Origin: Roseococcus sp. | Lineage (GTDB): Bacteria > Pseudomonadota > Alphaproteobacteria > Acetobacterales > Acetobacteraceae | DNA length: 63,406 nt | NCBI RefSeq assembly: GCF_019747315.1 | Contig: NZ_JAIEQY010000001.1 | Location: 1 to 63,406 of the forward strand | Direction: 5' to 3' | In this document: positions 14,827 to 23,665 of the stretch, one piece after another | How positions within the stretch are numbered: position 1 is the stretch's first letter | Layout of the letters: each line of letters begins with the position of its first letter | Program-made: the position numbers and the translations under genes | Notes under the pieces: model-generated | What the model saw: the letters and a program-made list of their open reading frames with translations, nothing else | Told to the model about the DNA's origin: nothing | The model's database searches: none

Positions 14827-16230
14827 GTGTTGGGTTTTGGCACTCCGAGCCAGTCGCTGGGGGACATGGATGCGGAAGCCGCATCGCGCCTGATTGCCGC
14901 CGCGGCTGACGCCACGCTGGTGCTCGATGGTGACGGTGTGATCCGCGACATGGCCTTCGGCAATGCCGACCTTGCTGCCGCGCTCGGTGGGCGCAAGGCC
15001 TGGGTTGGCCGGGCGCTCGCGGATTCGGTGGCCGAGGACAGCCGCGGCAAGGTCACGGACATGCTGGGCAGCGCGGCCGCGCATGAACCTCCCCGCTGGC
15101 GCCACCTCAACCTGCGCGGCATGGACGGGATTAGTCTTCCGCTGCTTTGCGCCGCCAATCACGTCAGCGGCTCCGATCGCAGCATTGTCTTCGCGCGCGA
15201 CCTGCGGCTTCTCGCCTCGCTCCAGCAACGCCTGGTCGAGGCGCAGCAGGCGATGGAGCGCGAATATGGCCGCCTGCGCCAGGCCGAGACGCGCTATCGC
15301 CTGCTCTTCCAGATGTCGGGCGAGCCGGTGCTGGTGCTGGACGCCGCCAGCCTGCGCGTGCTGGAGGCGAATCTCGCCGCCGACCGCCTGTTCGGCGCGC
15401 AACCGGGCTTCCTCGATGCCTTCGCCCTGGAGGACCGCCCCCGAGTCGAGGCGCTTCTCGCCGCCGTCCGCGCCGCCGGCACAGCCGAAGAGCGTCGCGT
15501 GACGCTGGTCGGCACAGGGCGGGAAGTCCTGCTCTCCGCCTCGCTGCTGCGGCATGAGCGCAGCTCGCTCTTCCTGGTGCGCCTGGCGTTCCTGGGCGCC
15601 GAGGGCCCCGCCACCGCAGCGCCGGTCAGCAGCGCGCGACTCGCTGAATTCGTCGAGAGCACGCCCGATGCCTTCGTGCTGATCAGCGCCGATGGCCGCA
15701 TCATCACCGCCAACCCGGCCTTCCTCGAACTCGCGCAGCTGCCCAATGAGGCGCAGGTGCGCGGCGAGGAGCTCTCGCGCTTCCTCGGCCGCCAATCCAT
15801 CGAGCTCGATGTGCTGCTGGCCCAGGTGCGCGGCCGCGGCCCGGTGCGCATGTTCCGCACGCTGCTGCGCGGCGACCAGGGCTCAGAAGCGGATGTCGAG
15901 GTCTCGGCCGTGTCGGTGCTCGATGGCGGGCAGACCTGCTTCGGCTTCACGATTCGCGACATCGGCACCCGCGCGCCCCTGCCGGCCGAGTCCTCCCCCG
16001 CCCTGCCCGCCGCCGGCCAGCTGACCGACCTGGTTGGCCGCGTGCCGCTGAAGGAGCTGGTGCGCGAGGCGACGGACGTGATCGAGAAGCTGGCGATCGA
16101 GGCCGCGCTGGAGCTCACCGGCAACAACCGCGCCTCGGCGGCCGAGATGCTCGGCCTCTCCCGCCAGTCGCTCTACGTGAAGCTGCGCCGCTACGGCATC
16201 GGTGAAGCCGATGCGGATGAGGAGGGGTGA
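14827..16230 (+). CDS. ppsR: PpsR/CrtJ, PAS-domain repressor of photosynthesis genes
   Basis: This 467-residue regulator has an N-terminal PAS-like region (about 20-130), a coiled linker (LASLQQRLVEAQQAMEREYG), two further PAS domains (about 158-260 and 277-385) and a Fis-type helix-turn-helix at the C-terminus (GNNRASAAEMLGLSRQSLYV). The family represses bch, crt and puc genes. Only two cysteines occur, C108 and about C371; none is in the DNA-binding region where Rhodobacter proteins carry the redox cysteine. The start is GTG 14827 with GGAAGGA upstream; ATG 14866 is a possible alternative. Confidence 0.94.
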   Translation: MLGFGTPSQSLGDMDAEAASRLIAAAADATLVLDGDGVIRDMAFGNADLAAALGGRKAWVGRALADSVAEDSRGKVTDMLGSAAAHEPPRWRHLNLRGMDGISLPLLCAANHVSGSDRSIVFARDLRLLASLQQRLVEAQQAMEREYGRLRQAETRYRLLFQMSGEPVLVLDAASLRVLEANLAADRLFGAQPGFLDAFALEDRPRVEALLAAVRAAGTAEERRVTLVGTGREVLLSASLLRHERSSLFLVRLAFLGAEGPATAAPVSSARLAEFVESTPDAFVLISADGRIITANPAFLELAQLPNEAQVRGEELSRFLGRQSIELDVLLAQVRGRGPVRMFRTLLRGDQGSEADVEVSAVSVLDGGQTCFGFTIRDIGTRAPLPAESSPALPAAGQLTDLVGRVPLKELVREATDVIEKLAIEAALELTGNNRASAAEMLGLSRQSLYVKLRRYGIGEADADEEG

Positions 16231-16235
16231 GCTGC

Positions 16236-17126
16236 ATGTCCGACGCCACCCTGACCCGCAGGCCCGACCCCGCCGCCATCCTGGAATTGTTCAAGCCCGT
16301 CACCTGGTTCCCGCCGGTCTGGGCCTTCCTGTGCGGGGTCGTTGCCTCCGGCGCGCCAATGCAGGGGCGTTGGGGCTACGCCGCGCTGGGCCTGCTGCTG
16401 GCCGGCCCCATGGTCTGCGCCACCAGCCAGGCGGTGAATGACTGGTTCGACCGCCATGTGGACGCGATCAACGAGCCCAACCGCCCGATTCCCTCGGGCC
16501 GCATTCCCGGCCGCCTTGGGCTCTACATCGCCATCTTCTGGAGCGGTGTCTCCCTGCTGGTCGGCGCGACACTGGGCCTCTGGGGCTTCGCCGCGACGGT
16601 GGTGGCGCTGATCCTGGCCTGGGCGTATTCGGCTCCGCCGCTGCGGCTCAAGCTGAACGGCTGGTGGGGCAACCTCGCCTGCGGCCTGAGCTACGAGTCG
16701 CTGCCCTGGATCACCGCCGCGGCCGTCATCTCGGGCGGCGCACCGGCCATGCCGGTCATCATCCTGGCGCTGCTCTACGGGCTTGGCGCGCATGGCATCA
16801 TGACGCTGAACGATTTCAAATCCATCGAGGGCGATACCCGAACCGGCGTGCGCAGCCTGCCCGTGCAGCTCGGCGCCGAGCGTGCGGCGCTGGTGGCCTG
16901 CTGGGTCATGGCGATCCCGCAGGCAGTGGTGATCGCGCTGCTCTTCGCCTGGGGGGAACCGATCTACGCGCTCATCATCGTGGCGCTGCTGGGTGGCCAG
17001 GTCGCCGCCATGGTGAAGATGCTGCGCGACCCGAAGAAGCTGGCGCCCTGGTACAATGCGACGGGCATCGGGATGTATGTGCTCGGCATGCTCGCATCGG
17101 CCATTGCGGTCAGGGGGATGGCATGA
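16236..17126 (+). CDS. bchG: Bacteriochlorophyll synthase (geranylgeranyl/phytyl transferase)
   Basis: BchG esterifies bacteriochlorophyllide with geranylgeranyl diphosphate in the membrane. The UbiA-family protein shows the diphosphate-binding NDWFDRHVDAINEPNRPIPS motif near residue 68, a second Asp-rich motif LNDFKSIEGDTRTGVRS, and about eight hydrophobic helices. I use ATG 16236 (296 residues) because GGAGGGG lies seven bases upstream. A GTG at 16227 overlapping the ppsR stop is the alternative. Confidence 0.95.
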   Translation: MSDATLTRRPDPAAILELFKPVTWFPPVWAFLCGVVASGAPMQGRWGYAALGLLLAGPMVCATSQAVNDWFDRHVDAINEPNRPIPSGRIPGRLGLYIAIFWSGVSLLVGATLGLWGFAATVVALILAWAYSAPPLRLKLNGWWGNLACGLSYESLPWITAAAVISGGAPAMPVIILALLYGLGAHGIMTLNDFKSIEGDTRTGVRSLPVQLGAERAALVACWVMAIPQAVVIALLFAWGEPIYALIIVALLGGQVAAMVKMLRDPKKLAPWYNATGIGMYVLGMLASAIAVRGMA

Positions 17127-18427
17127 ACGGCCTCTCCTGGATCAGCATCGTCCGGCTCGGCCTGGTGCAGACGGCGCTGGGCGCCATCATCGTGCTGACC
17201 ACCTCCACGCTCAACCGCGTGATGGTGGTGGAATACGCGCTCCCGGCCATGCTGCCGGGCGTGCTGGTCGCGATTCATCACGCGGTGCAGATGCTGCGCC
17301 CGCGCCTGGGCTATGGCAGCGACATGGGCGCGCGCCGGACGCCCTGGATCATCGGCGGCATGGCCGTCCTGGCCCTGGGAGGCGTCACCGCCGCGGCCGC
17401 CGTGGCCCTGATGAGCGTCTCGCTCGGCTGGGGCGTGGCACTCGCCGCGCTGGGCTTCTTCCTGGTGGGGCTGGGCGTGGGGGCGGCCGGCACCTCGCTG
17501 CTCGCCATGCTGGCTTCGATGGTGGAGCCGGAGCGCCGTGCGCCGGCGGCCACCATCCTCTGGGTCATGATGATCATGGGCTTCGCCGTCACGGCAGGCA
17601 TCGCGGGCAAGCTGCTCGATCCCTTCTCACCCTTGCGGCTGGTCGCAGTGACGGGCGGCGTTTCCCTGGTGGCCTTCCTGCTGGCCTGCGTGGCGCTGAT
17701 CGGCATTGAACGCGGCGCGCGCGCCCCGGTGGCGCATGAGGGTGAGCGCCCGGCCTTCTCTGCCGTGCTGCGTGAGGTCTGGGCCGACCCGGCGGCGCGG
17801 CGCTTCACCATCTTCGTCTTCATCTCCATGCTGGCCTACAGCGCGGCCGACCTGGTGCTGGAGCCCTTCGCGGGCGAGGTCTTCGGTCGCACCATCGGCC
17901 AATCCACCGCACTGGCCGGCATGCAGAATGGCGGCACGCTGGGCGGCATGATCGTGATGGCGATCTTCGGCTCCGGCCTGTTTGGCCAGCGCCTCGCTTC
18001 GCTGCGCGGCTGGACGGTCTGGGGGTGCCTGGCCTCGGCCGCGGCCCTGGTGGCGCTCGCCCTGGCGCCGCGCCTGACCGCCAGCATCCCGCTGGAGGCG
18101 CTTTATGTGGCGCTGGGCCTCGCCAATGGCGCCTTCGCCGCGGCTGCCATCGCCTCGATGATGCAACTCGCCGGTTCCGCCCGCACGGGCACGCGGATGG
18201 GCCTTTGGGGTGCCGCGCAGGCCATTGCCTTCGCGCTGGGCGGCTTCGGCGGCACGGTCGTCTGTGACCTGGCGCGCTGGACGCTGGGCAGTGCCGAGCA
18301 GGCCTATGCCGTGGTCTTCCTGGGCGAGGCCGCACTCTTTGTTCTCTCTGCGCTGATCGCGCTCCGGCTGGCCGTCCCACGGCTCGCCCAACTCCGCATG
18401 ACCCCGATGAAGGAGGCCATTTCGTGA
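17123..18427 (+). CDS. PucC-family transporter-like protein between bchG and bchP
   Basis: This 434-residue polytopic membrane protein is a paralogue of LhaA (same TSTLNRVMVVEYALPAMLPG signature and the DMGARRTPWIIGG loop). The gene in this position is known as bch2 or orf427/428 in other clusters. It probably helps deliver or handle newly made pigment between BchG and BchP, which is inference from position. The start ATG 17123 overlaps the bchG stop (ATGA), and its own end overlaps bchP. Confidence 0.88.
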   Translation: MNGLSWISIVRLGLVQTALGAIIVLTTSTLNRVMVVEYALPAMLPGVLVAIHHAVQMLRPRLGYGSDMGARRTPWIIGGMAVLALGGVTAAAAVALMSVSLGWGVALAALGFFLVGLGVGAAGTSLLAMLASMVEPERRAPAATILWVMMIMGFAVTAGIAGKLLDPFSPLRLVAVTGGVSLVAFLLACVALIGIERGARAPVAHEGERPAFSAVLREVWADPAARRFTIFVFISMLAYSAADLVLEPFAGEVFGRTIGQSTALAGMQNGGTLGGMIVMAIFGSGLFGQRLASLRGWTVWGCLASAAALVALALAPRLTASIPLEALYVALGLANGAFAAAAIASMMQLAGSARTGTRMGLWGAAQAIAFALGGFGGTVVCDLARWTLGSAEQAYAVVFLGEAALFVLSALIALRLAVPRLAQLRMTPMKEAIS

Positions 18428-19608
18428 TGCAAGACACCTATGACGTGCTTGTGGTGGGTGGTGGCCCCTCGGGCGCCACGGCGGCGCATGACCTGGCCCG
18501 GGCTGGCAAGCGCGTGGCCATGCTGGACCGCGCGGGGCGCATCAAGCCTTGCGGCGGCGCCATCCCGCCGCGCGCCATCCGGGACTTCGCCATTCCTGAC
18601 CATCTGATCGTGGCCAAGATCAACAATGCCCAGATCGTCTCGCCCAAGCGGCGCCGCGTGGACATGCCGGTCGAGAATGGCGGCTATGTCGGCATGGTGG
18701 ATCGCTGCGAATTCGACGAGTGGCTGCGGGAACGCGCGGCCAATGCTGGCGCCGATTGGATCCGCGGCACGTCGCATGACCTGGAGCGCGACCCGGACGG
18801 CACCGCCGTCATCACCTATGAGCCGAAGGGCGGCAGCGGCCTTGCGCGCATCCGGGCGAAGATGGTGATCATCGCCAATGGCGCCCGCAGCGACCTGGCG
18901 ATGCAGGCCATCCCCGGCCAGGGCCATCCCAAATGCGTCTTCGCCTATCACGAGATCGTGAAGGTGCCGGAAGGGGCGGCCTTTGACGGCCAGCGCTGCG
19001 ACGTCATCTATGACGGCCGCACCTCACCCGATTTCTACGCCTGGATCTTCCCGCATGGCGACACCGCCAGCATCGGCACGGGCAGCGCGAAGAAGGGTTT
19101 TTCCCTCCGCGGCGCGACCGCCGCCGTGCGCGAGGAGAACGGCCTGGCCGATGCCCAGACGCTGCGGCGCGAGGGCGCGCCCATCCCGATGAAACCCTTG
19201 AAGAAGTGGGACAACGGCCGAGATGTGGTCCTGGCCGGGGATAGCGCGGGCGTGGTGGCACCCGCCTCTGGCGAGGGAATCTACTACGCCATGCTGGGCG
19301 GGAGGCTCGCGGCCGAGGCCGTGCAGATCGCGCTCGCCACCAACGATGCCACGGCCTTGAAGAGCGCCCGCAAGCGCTTCATGAAGGATCACGGCAAGGT
19401 CTTCATGGTCCTCGGGATCATGCAGTTTTTCTGGTACCGCAATGACTGGGTGCGGGAGCGTTTCGTGAAGATGTGCATGGACAAGGATGTCCAGCGCTTG
19501 ACGTGGGAATCCTACATGAACAAGGAATTGGTCCGGAAGGACCCGGTGGCCCACGTGAAGATCTTCTTCAAGGACATGGCACACCTTCTCGGATTGGCGC
19601 GCGCATAA
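18427..19608 (+). CDS. bchP: Geranylgeranyl (bacterio)chlorophyll reductase
   Basis: BchP reduces the geranylgeranyl tail of bacteriochlorophyll to phytyl with NADPH. The 393-residue flavoprotein has the Rossmann motif VLVVGGGPSGATAAHDLARA at residues about 8-27, a second FAD motif with VVLAGDSAGVVAPASGEGI, and the CGGAIPPRAI segment of geranylgeranyl reductases. The start is ATG 18427 or the GTG just before it; GAAGGAGG lies upstream. The stop TAA overlaps the hemC start. Confidence 0.96.
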   Translation: MQDTYDVLVVGGGPSGATAAHDLARAGKRVAMLDRAGRIKPCGGAIPPRAIRDFAIPDHLIVAKINNAQIVSPKRRRVDMPVENGGYVGMVDRCEFDEWLRERAANAGADWIRGTSHDLERDPDGTAVITYEPKGGSGLARIRAKMVIIANGARSDLAMQAIPGQGHPKCVFAYHEIVKVPEGAAFDGQRCDVIYDGRTSPDFYAWIFPHGDTASIGTGSAKKGFSLRGATAAVREENGLADAQTLRREGAPIPMKPLKKWDNGRDVVLAGDSAGVVAPASGEGIYYAMLGGRLAAEAVQIALATNDATALKSARKRFMKDHGKVFMVLGIMQFFWYRNDWVRERFVKMCMDKDVQRLTWESYMNKELVRKDPVAHVKIFFKDMAHLLGLARA

Positions 19609-20651
19609 TGGATCTCGCAACCCCCCACCACGCCCGGGCCCGCGCCAAGCGCCACCACGGCCCGACGCTGCCCATGAAGGTCGGCACCCGCGGCTCGCCG
19701 CTGGCACTCTACCAGACGCGGCACTTCCTGGACCTGATCCGCGCCGTCTGCCCGCTTCTGCGCGAGGTCGAGGCCTTCGAGGAGCATGAGATCAGCACGG
19801 CGGGGGACCGCGTGCAGGATCGCCGCCTCGCCGAGATCGGTGGCAAGGGCCTGTTCGCCAAGGAAATCCATGAGGCTCTGCTGGATGGCCGCGTGGATTT
19901 CGCGGTGCATTCCCTGAAGGATCTGGAAACAGAGCTTCCGCCCGGCATCGTGCTGGCCTGCACGCTCCGCCGCGAGGACCCGCGCGATGCCATTGTCCTG
20001 GGCGATATCTGCCACCGCAGCGCCTTCCGCGACCGCCGCGGCTTCACCAGCGCAGCGCACCACGCAACGACCGACCCCTACGCCGCCCTGCCCAAGGGCG
20101 CCCTGATCGGCACCGCCTCGGTCCGCCGCCAGGCGCAACTGCTCTACGCCCGGCCGGACCTGCGCTGCGAGGTGATCCGCGGCAATGTGCAGACCCGGCT
20201 CTCCCGCGTCGCGACCGGGGAGTTCGATGCCTCGCTGCTGGCGCTGGCCGGGTTGAAGCGCCTGGGCCTGGAACACCATGCCGGCGTGATCCTGGATGAG
20301 GACGACATGGTGCCGGCCGCCTGCCAGGGCATCATCGGCGTCACCGTCCGGGCCGATGATGTGGAGCTGCATGAGCTGCTCTCCGCCATCTGCGACCCCT
20401 GCTCGCGCCCCGTCAGCCTCTGCGAGCGCGCCTTCCTGGGCGCGCTGGACGGCTCCTGCCGGACGCCGATCGGTGGCCACGCCACGCTGCTGGATGGTGG
20501 GCAGATTCGCCTCACGGGCCTGATCGCCCGCGCCGATGGCAGCTTCGTGCTGCGCCGGACCGTGACCGGCGATGCCTGCGATGCCGAACGGATCGGCCGC
20601 GCCCTGGGCGAGGAGATCCTGATGGAATCGCCGGCGGACGTGTTTGCCTGA
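19608..20651 (+). CDS. hemC: Divergent porphobilinogen deaminase (hydroxymethylbilane synthase)
   Basis: HemC polymerises four porphobilinogens into hydroxymethylbilane. The family core starts MKVGTRGSPLALYQTR. The catalytic Asp (VHSLKDLE) and the cysteine that holds the dipyrromethane cofactor (GSCRTPIGG) are kept. With ATG 19608, overlapping the bchP stop (TAATG), the protein has 347 residues, about 35-40 above the norm. It has 22 extra N-terminal residues and an insertion of about 20 residues after the REDPRDA motif; the usual GQGA motif reads CQGI. It is probably active, and may be a copy dedicated to bacteriochlorophyll; ATG 19674 is an alternative start. Confidence 0.9.
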   Translation: MDLATPHHARARAKRHHGPTLPMKVGTRGSPLALYQTRHFLDLIRAVCPLLREVEAFEEHEISTAGDRVQDRRLAEIGGKGLFAKEIHEALLDGRVDFAVHSLKDLETELPPGIVLACTLRREDPRDAIVLGDICHRSAFRDRRGFTSAAHHATTDPYAALPKGALIGTASVRRQAQLLYARPDLRCEVIRGNVQTRLSRVATGEFDASLLALAGLKRLGLEHHAGVILDEDDMVPAACQGIIGVTVRADDVELHELLSAICDPCSRPVSLCERAFLGALDGSCRTPIGGHATLLDGGQIRLTGLIARADGSFVLRRTVTGDACDAERIGRALGEEILMESPADVFA

Positions 20652-22140
20652 TCCCTTGTCCGGCAAGGTTCTCGTCATCGGGGCCGGCATTGCCGGCCTG
20701 ACCGCCGCGGCGATGCTGGCCGCGCGTGGCCATGACGTGACCGTGCTGGAACGCCAGGCCGCCCCCGGCGGCAAGATGCGCCACCTCGCCATCGGCGAGG
20801 CGCGGATTGATGGCGGCCCCACCGTCTTCACCATGCGCTGGGTCTTCGACGAGATCTTCGCCGCCTGCGGCACCACCCTCGCCGACCACCTGACCTTGCA
20901 GCCGGTCGAGGTGCTGGCCCGCCACGCCTGGGATGGCGCGCCCGGCCGGCTGGACCTGTTTGCCGATATCCAGCGCTCGGCCGAGGCCATCGGCGCCTTC
21001 GCCGGCCCGGCCGAGGCGCGCGGCTACCTCACCTTCGTGGCGCGGGCGAAGAAGACCTTCGCCGCACTGGAGGCGCCGTTCATCCGGGATTCCCGGCCTT
21101 CGCCCATGGCCCTGGTTGGCCGCGCGGGCATCGGCGGGATGGGCAGGCTGCTCGCCACCTCGCCCTTCACCACCCTCTGGAACGCGCTGGGCGAGCATTT
21201 CAACGACCCGCGCCTGCGCCAACTCTTTGGCCGCTACGCCACCTATGTCGGCTCCTCGCCCTTCCTGGCGCCGGCGACCCTCATGCTCATCGCCCATGTG
21301 GAGCAGGAAGGCGTCTGGCTGGTCGAAGGCGGGATGCACCGGGTGGCCCGCGCTTTCGAAGCGCTGGCGACCGCCAAGGGTGCCCGCTTCCGCTACCAGG
21401 CCGATGTCACCGAAATCCTGGTCAGGAATGGCCGCGCCGCCGGGGTGCGCCTCGCCGATGGCGAGGTCTTCGAGGCGGGCAGCATCATCTCCAATGGCGA
21501 TGTGGCAGCGCTGGCGGCCGGGCGCTTCGGCGCGGCGGCGGCCGGCGCGGTGGCCGCCGTGCCACGCGCCCGCCGCTCGCTCTCGGCCGTCACCTGGGCC
21601 ATGCATGCGCGGACCGCAGGCTTTCCGCTGGTGCGGCACAATGTCTTCTTCTCCGACAATTACACCCGCGAATTCAACGAGTTGACTGAGCAGGGCCGCC
21701 TGCCCTCCACGCCCACCGTCTATGTCTGCGCCCAGGATCGCGGCGATGACGACACGGCAATGGATGGGCCGGAACGCCTGCTTTGCCTGATCAACGCGCC
21801 GGCGCGGGGCGATTATCGTCCCCTCTCCGCCTCTGCCCTGGCCGAGGCCGAAGCCGCCACCTTCGCCCTGCTGGCGCGGGCGGGCCTCACGATCGAGCGC
21901 AGCGCCGAGACGGAGATCCTCACCACGCCCACCGGCTTTGACGCGCTGTTCCCCGCGACCGGCGGCGCGCTTTATGGCCAGGCGGTGCATGGCTGGTCCG
22001 CCACCTTCGCCCGACCAGGTACGCAGACGCAGCTGCCCGGCCTCTATGTGGCCAGCGGCAGCGCCCATCCCGGGGCGGGCGTGCCGATGGCGGCACTCTC
22101 CGGCCGCCTCGCCGCCTTGCGGGTTCTGGGGGGCGGCTGA
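20644..22140 (+). CDS. crtD: 1-hydroxycarotenoid 3,4-desaturase CrtD
   Basis: CrtD introduces the C3,4 double bond into hydroxylated acyclic carotenoids, as in the spirilloxanthin pathway. The 498-residue flavoprotein has the N-terminal FAD motif VLVIGAGIAGLTAAAMLAARG and the CrtI-type C-terminal motif LYVASGSAHPGAGVPMA. The stretch YATYVGSSPFLAPATLMLIA is characteristic of CrtD rather than CrtI. The start is uncertain: TTG 20644, overlapping hemC by 8 nt, or TTG 20656. It is the only carotenoid gene in the window. Confidence 0.9.
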   Translation: MPDPLSGKVLVIGAGIAGLTAAAMLAARGHDVTVLERQAAPGGKMRHLAIGEARIDGGPTVFTMRWVFDEIFAACGTTLADHLTLQPVEVLARHAWDGAPGRLDLFADIQRSAEAIGAFAGPAEARGYLTFVARAKKTFAALEAPFIRDSRPSPMALVGRAGIGGMGRLLATSPFTTLWNALGEHFNDPRLRQLFGRYATYVGSSPFLAPATLMLIAHVEQEGVWLVEGGMHRVARAFEALATAKGARFRYQADVTEILVRNGRAAGVRLADGEVFEAGSIISNGDVAALAAGRFGAAAAGAVAAVPRARRSLSAVTWAMHARTAGFPLVRHNVFFSDNYTREFNELTEQGRLPSTPTVYVCAQDRGDDDTAMDGPERLLCLINAPARGDYRPLSASALAEAEAATFALLARAGLTIERSAETEILTTPTGFDALFPATGGALYGQAVHGWSATFARPGTQTQLPGLYVASGSAHPGAGVPMAALSGRLAALRVLGGG

Positions 22141-22213
22141 CGCCCCCTTGCGCCGGGGCGTAACCTCGCGACCTATCCCACCGAAGAACTGGCATCGGTT
22201 GTGAAGGCGCTGC

Positions 22214-23665
22214 ATGAATCCCACTCCCCCCCCGCCCGGCCGCCGCCCCAGGCTGCGCCAGGGCGTGCTGCATACGGATCTCTGCGTCATCGGCGCGGGC
22301 TCGGCCGGGCTTTCGCTCGCGGCGGGCGCGGTGCAGATGGGCGCCTCCGTCGTGCTGGTCGAGAAGCACCGCATGGGGGGCGATTGCCTGAACACCGGCT
22401 GCGTCCCCTCCAAGGCGCTGCTGGCCGCCGCCCACGCCGCGCAATCCGCGCGGCAGGCGGCGCGCTTCGGCGTGGACCTGCCGGAGCCCGTGGTGGATTT
22501 CGCCCGGGTGCATGCGCATGTGCATGGCGTGATCGGCGCCATCGCCCCGCATGACAGCGTGGAGCGCTTCGAGGGGCTGGGCTGCACCGTCATCCGTGCC
22601 GCCGCCCGCTTCACCGGCCCGGCCGAGATCATGGCGGGCGAGCAGCGCATCCGCGCCCGGCGCTTCGTGGTCGCCACCGGCTCGTCGGCCGCCATCCCGC
22701 CCGTGCCGGGCCTGGCCGAGACGCCGCACCTCACCAACGAGACCATCTTCAACCTGACCGAGCGTCCGGATCACCTGCTGGTTCTGGGCGGCGGTCCCAT
22801 CGGGATCGAGATGGCGCAGGCCTTTCGCGGCCTGGGCGCCGAGGTGACGGTGATCGAGCGCGGCAGCATCCTCCCGCGCGACGAGCCGGAGGCGGTGGCC
22901 CTGCTGCGGCAGATTCTGGTCCACCAGGGCATCCATCTGGTCGAGGGCGCGCAGGTGGCCCGGATCCGCCCCGGAATCGAGGTGGAACTGGCGGATGGAA
23001 CTATCCTCGCCGGCACGCATCTGCTGGTCGCCGCCGGGCGTAAACCCGGCATGGAAGGCCTGGACCTCAGCCTCGCCGGCGTGGAGACGACGCCGCGGGG
23101 CATCACCGTGGATGCGCGGCTGCGCAGCAGCAACAAGCGCGTCTTCGCGGCGGGCGATGTGGCGGGCGGGCCGCAATTCACCCATGTGGCGGGCTATCAT
23201 GCGGGCGTGCTGATCCGGAACATCCTCTTCGGCCTGCCGGCGAAGGTGGACTACACCGCCCTGCCCTGGGTCACCTACAGCGACCCGGAACTGGCCCATG
23301 TCGGCCTGACCGAGAGCGAGGCGCGCTTGGCGAACCATCCCGTCCAGGTGCTGACGCAGAAGCTGGACGGCAATGACCGCGCCCAGGCCGAGCGCAGCAC
23401 GGAGGGGCTGGCCAAGATCATCCTCGGCGCAAAGGGCCGCATCCTGGGCGCCACCATCCTGGCGCCGCGCGCGGGCGAGATGATCGGGCTCTGGGGCCTG
23501 GCCATCCAGTCGAAGATGAAGATCGGCGCGGTGGCGCAGATGATGGCGCCCTACCCGACCATGTCCGAGATCTCCAAGCGCGCGGCGGGCGGCTTCTACA
23601 CGCCCAGCCTGTTCTCGGCGCGGACGCGTTTCATCGTGGGCTGGATCCAGAGGTTGCTGCCGTGA
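22214..23665 (+). CDS. Mercuric reductase-like class-I flavoprotein disulfide oxidoreductase
   Basis: This 483-residue protein has an FAD-binding motif (DLCVIGAGSAGLSLAAGA), the redox-active pair in GGDCLNTGCVPSKALL, an NAD(P) motif (LLVLGGGPIGIEMAQAF) and a dimerisation domain. Two features set it apart from the model enzymes. The catalytic His of the C-terminal HPT motif is replaced (MMAPYPTMSEISKRAAGG), and the C-terminal cysteine pair of MerA is absent. The substrate is therefore unknown. It is the first gene of an eight-gene plus-strand operon and overlaps the next gene as GTGA. Confidence 0.85.
   Translation: MNPTPPPPGRRPRLRQGVLHTDLCVIGAGSAGLSLAAGAVQMGASVVLVEKHRMGGDCLNTGCVPSKALLAAAHAAQSARQAARFGVDLPEPVVDFARVHAHVHGVIGAIAPHDSVERFEGLGCTVIRAAARFTGPAEIMAGEQRIRARRFVVATGSSAAIPPVPGLAETPHLTNETIFNLTERPDHLLVLGGGPIGIEMAQAFRGLGAEVTVIERGSILPRDEPEAVALLRQILVHQGIHLVEGAQVARIRPGIEVELADGTILAGTHLLVAAGRKPGMEGLDLSLAGVETTPRGITVDARLRSSNKRVFAAGDVAGGPQFTHVAGYHAGVLIRNILFGLPAKVDYTALPWVTYSDPELAHVGLTESEARLANHPVQVLTQKLDGNDRAQAERSTEGLAKIILGAKGRILGATILAPRAGEMIGLWGLAIQSKMKIGAVAQMMAPYPTMSEISKRAAGGFYTPSLFSARTRFIVGWIQRLLP

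Noticed and set aside
20512-22752. An open frame of 746 codons opposite crtD
   Set aside because: No recognisable domain, and it lies antisense to two well-identified flavoprotein genes.
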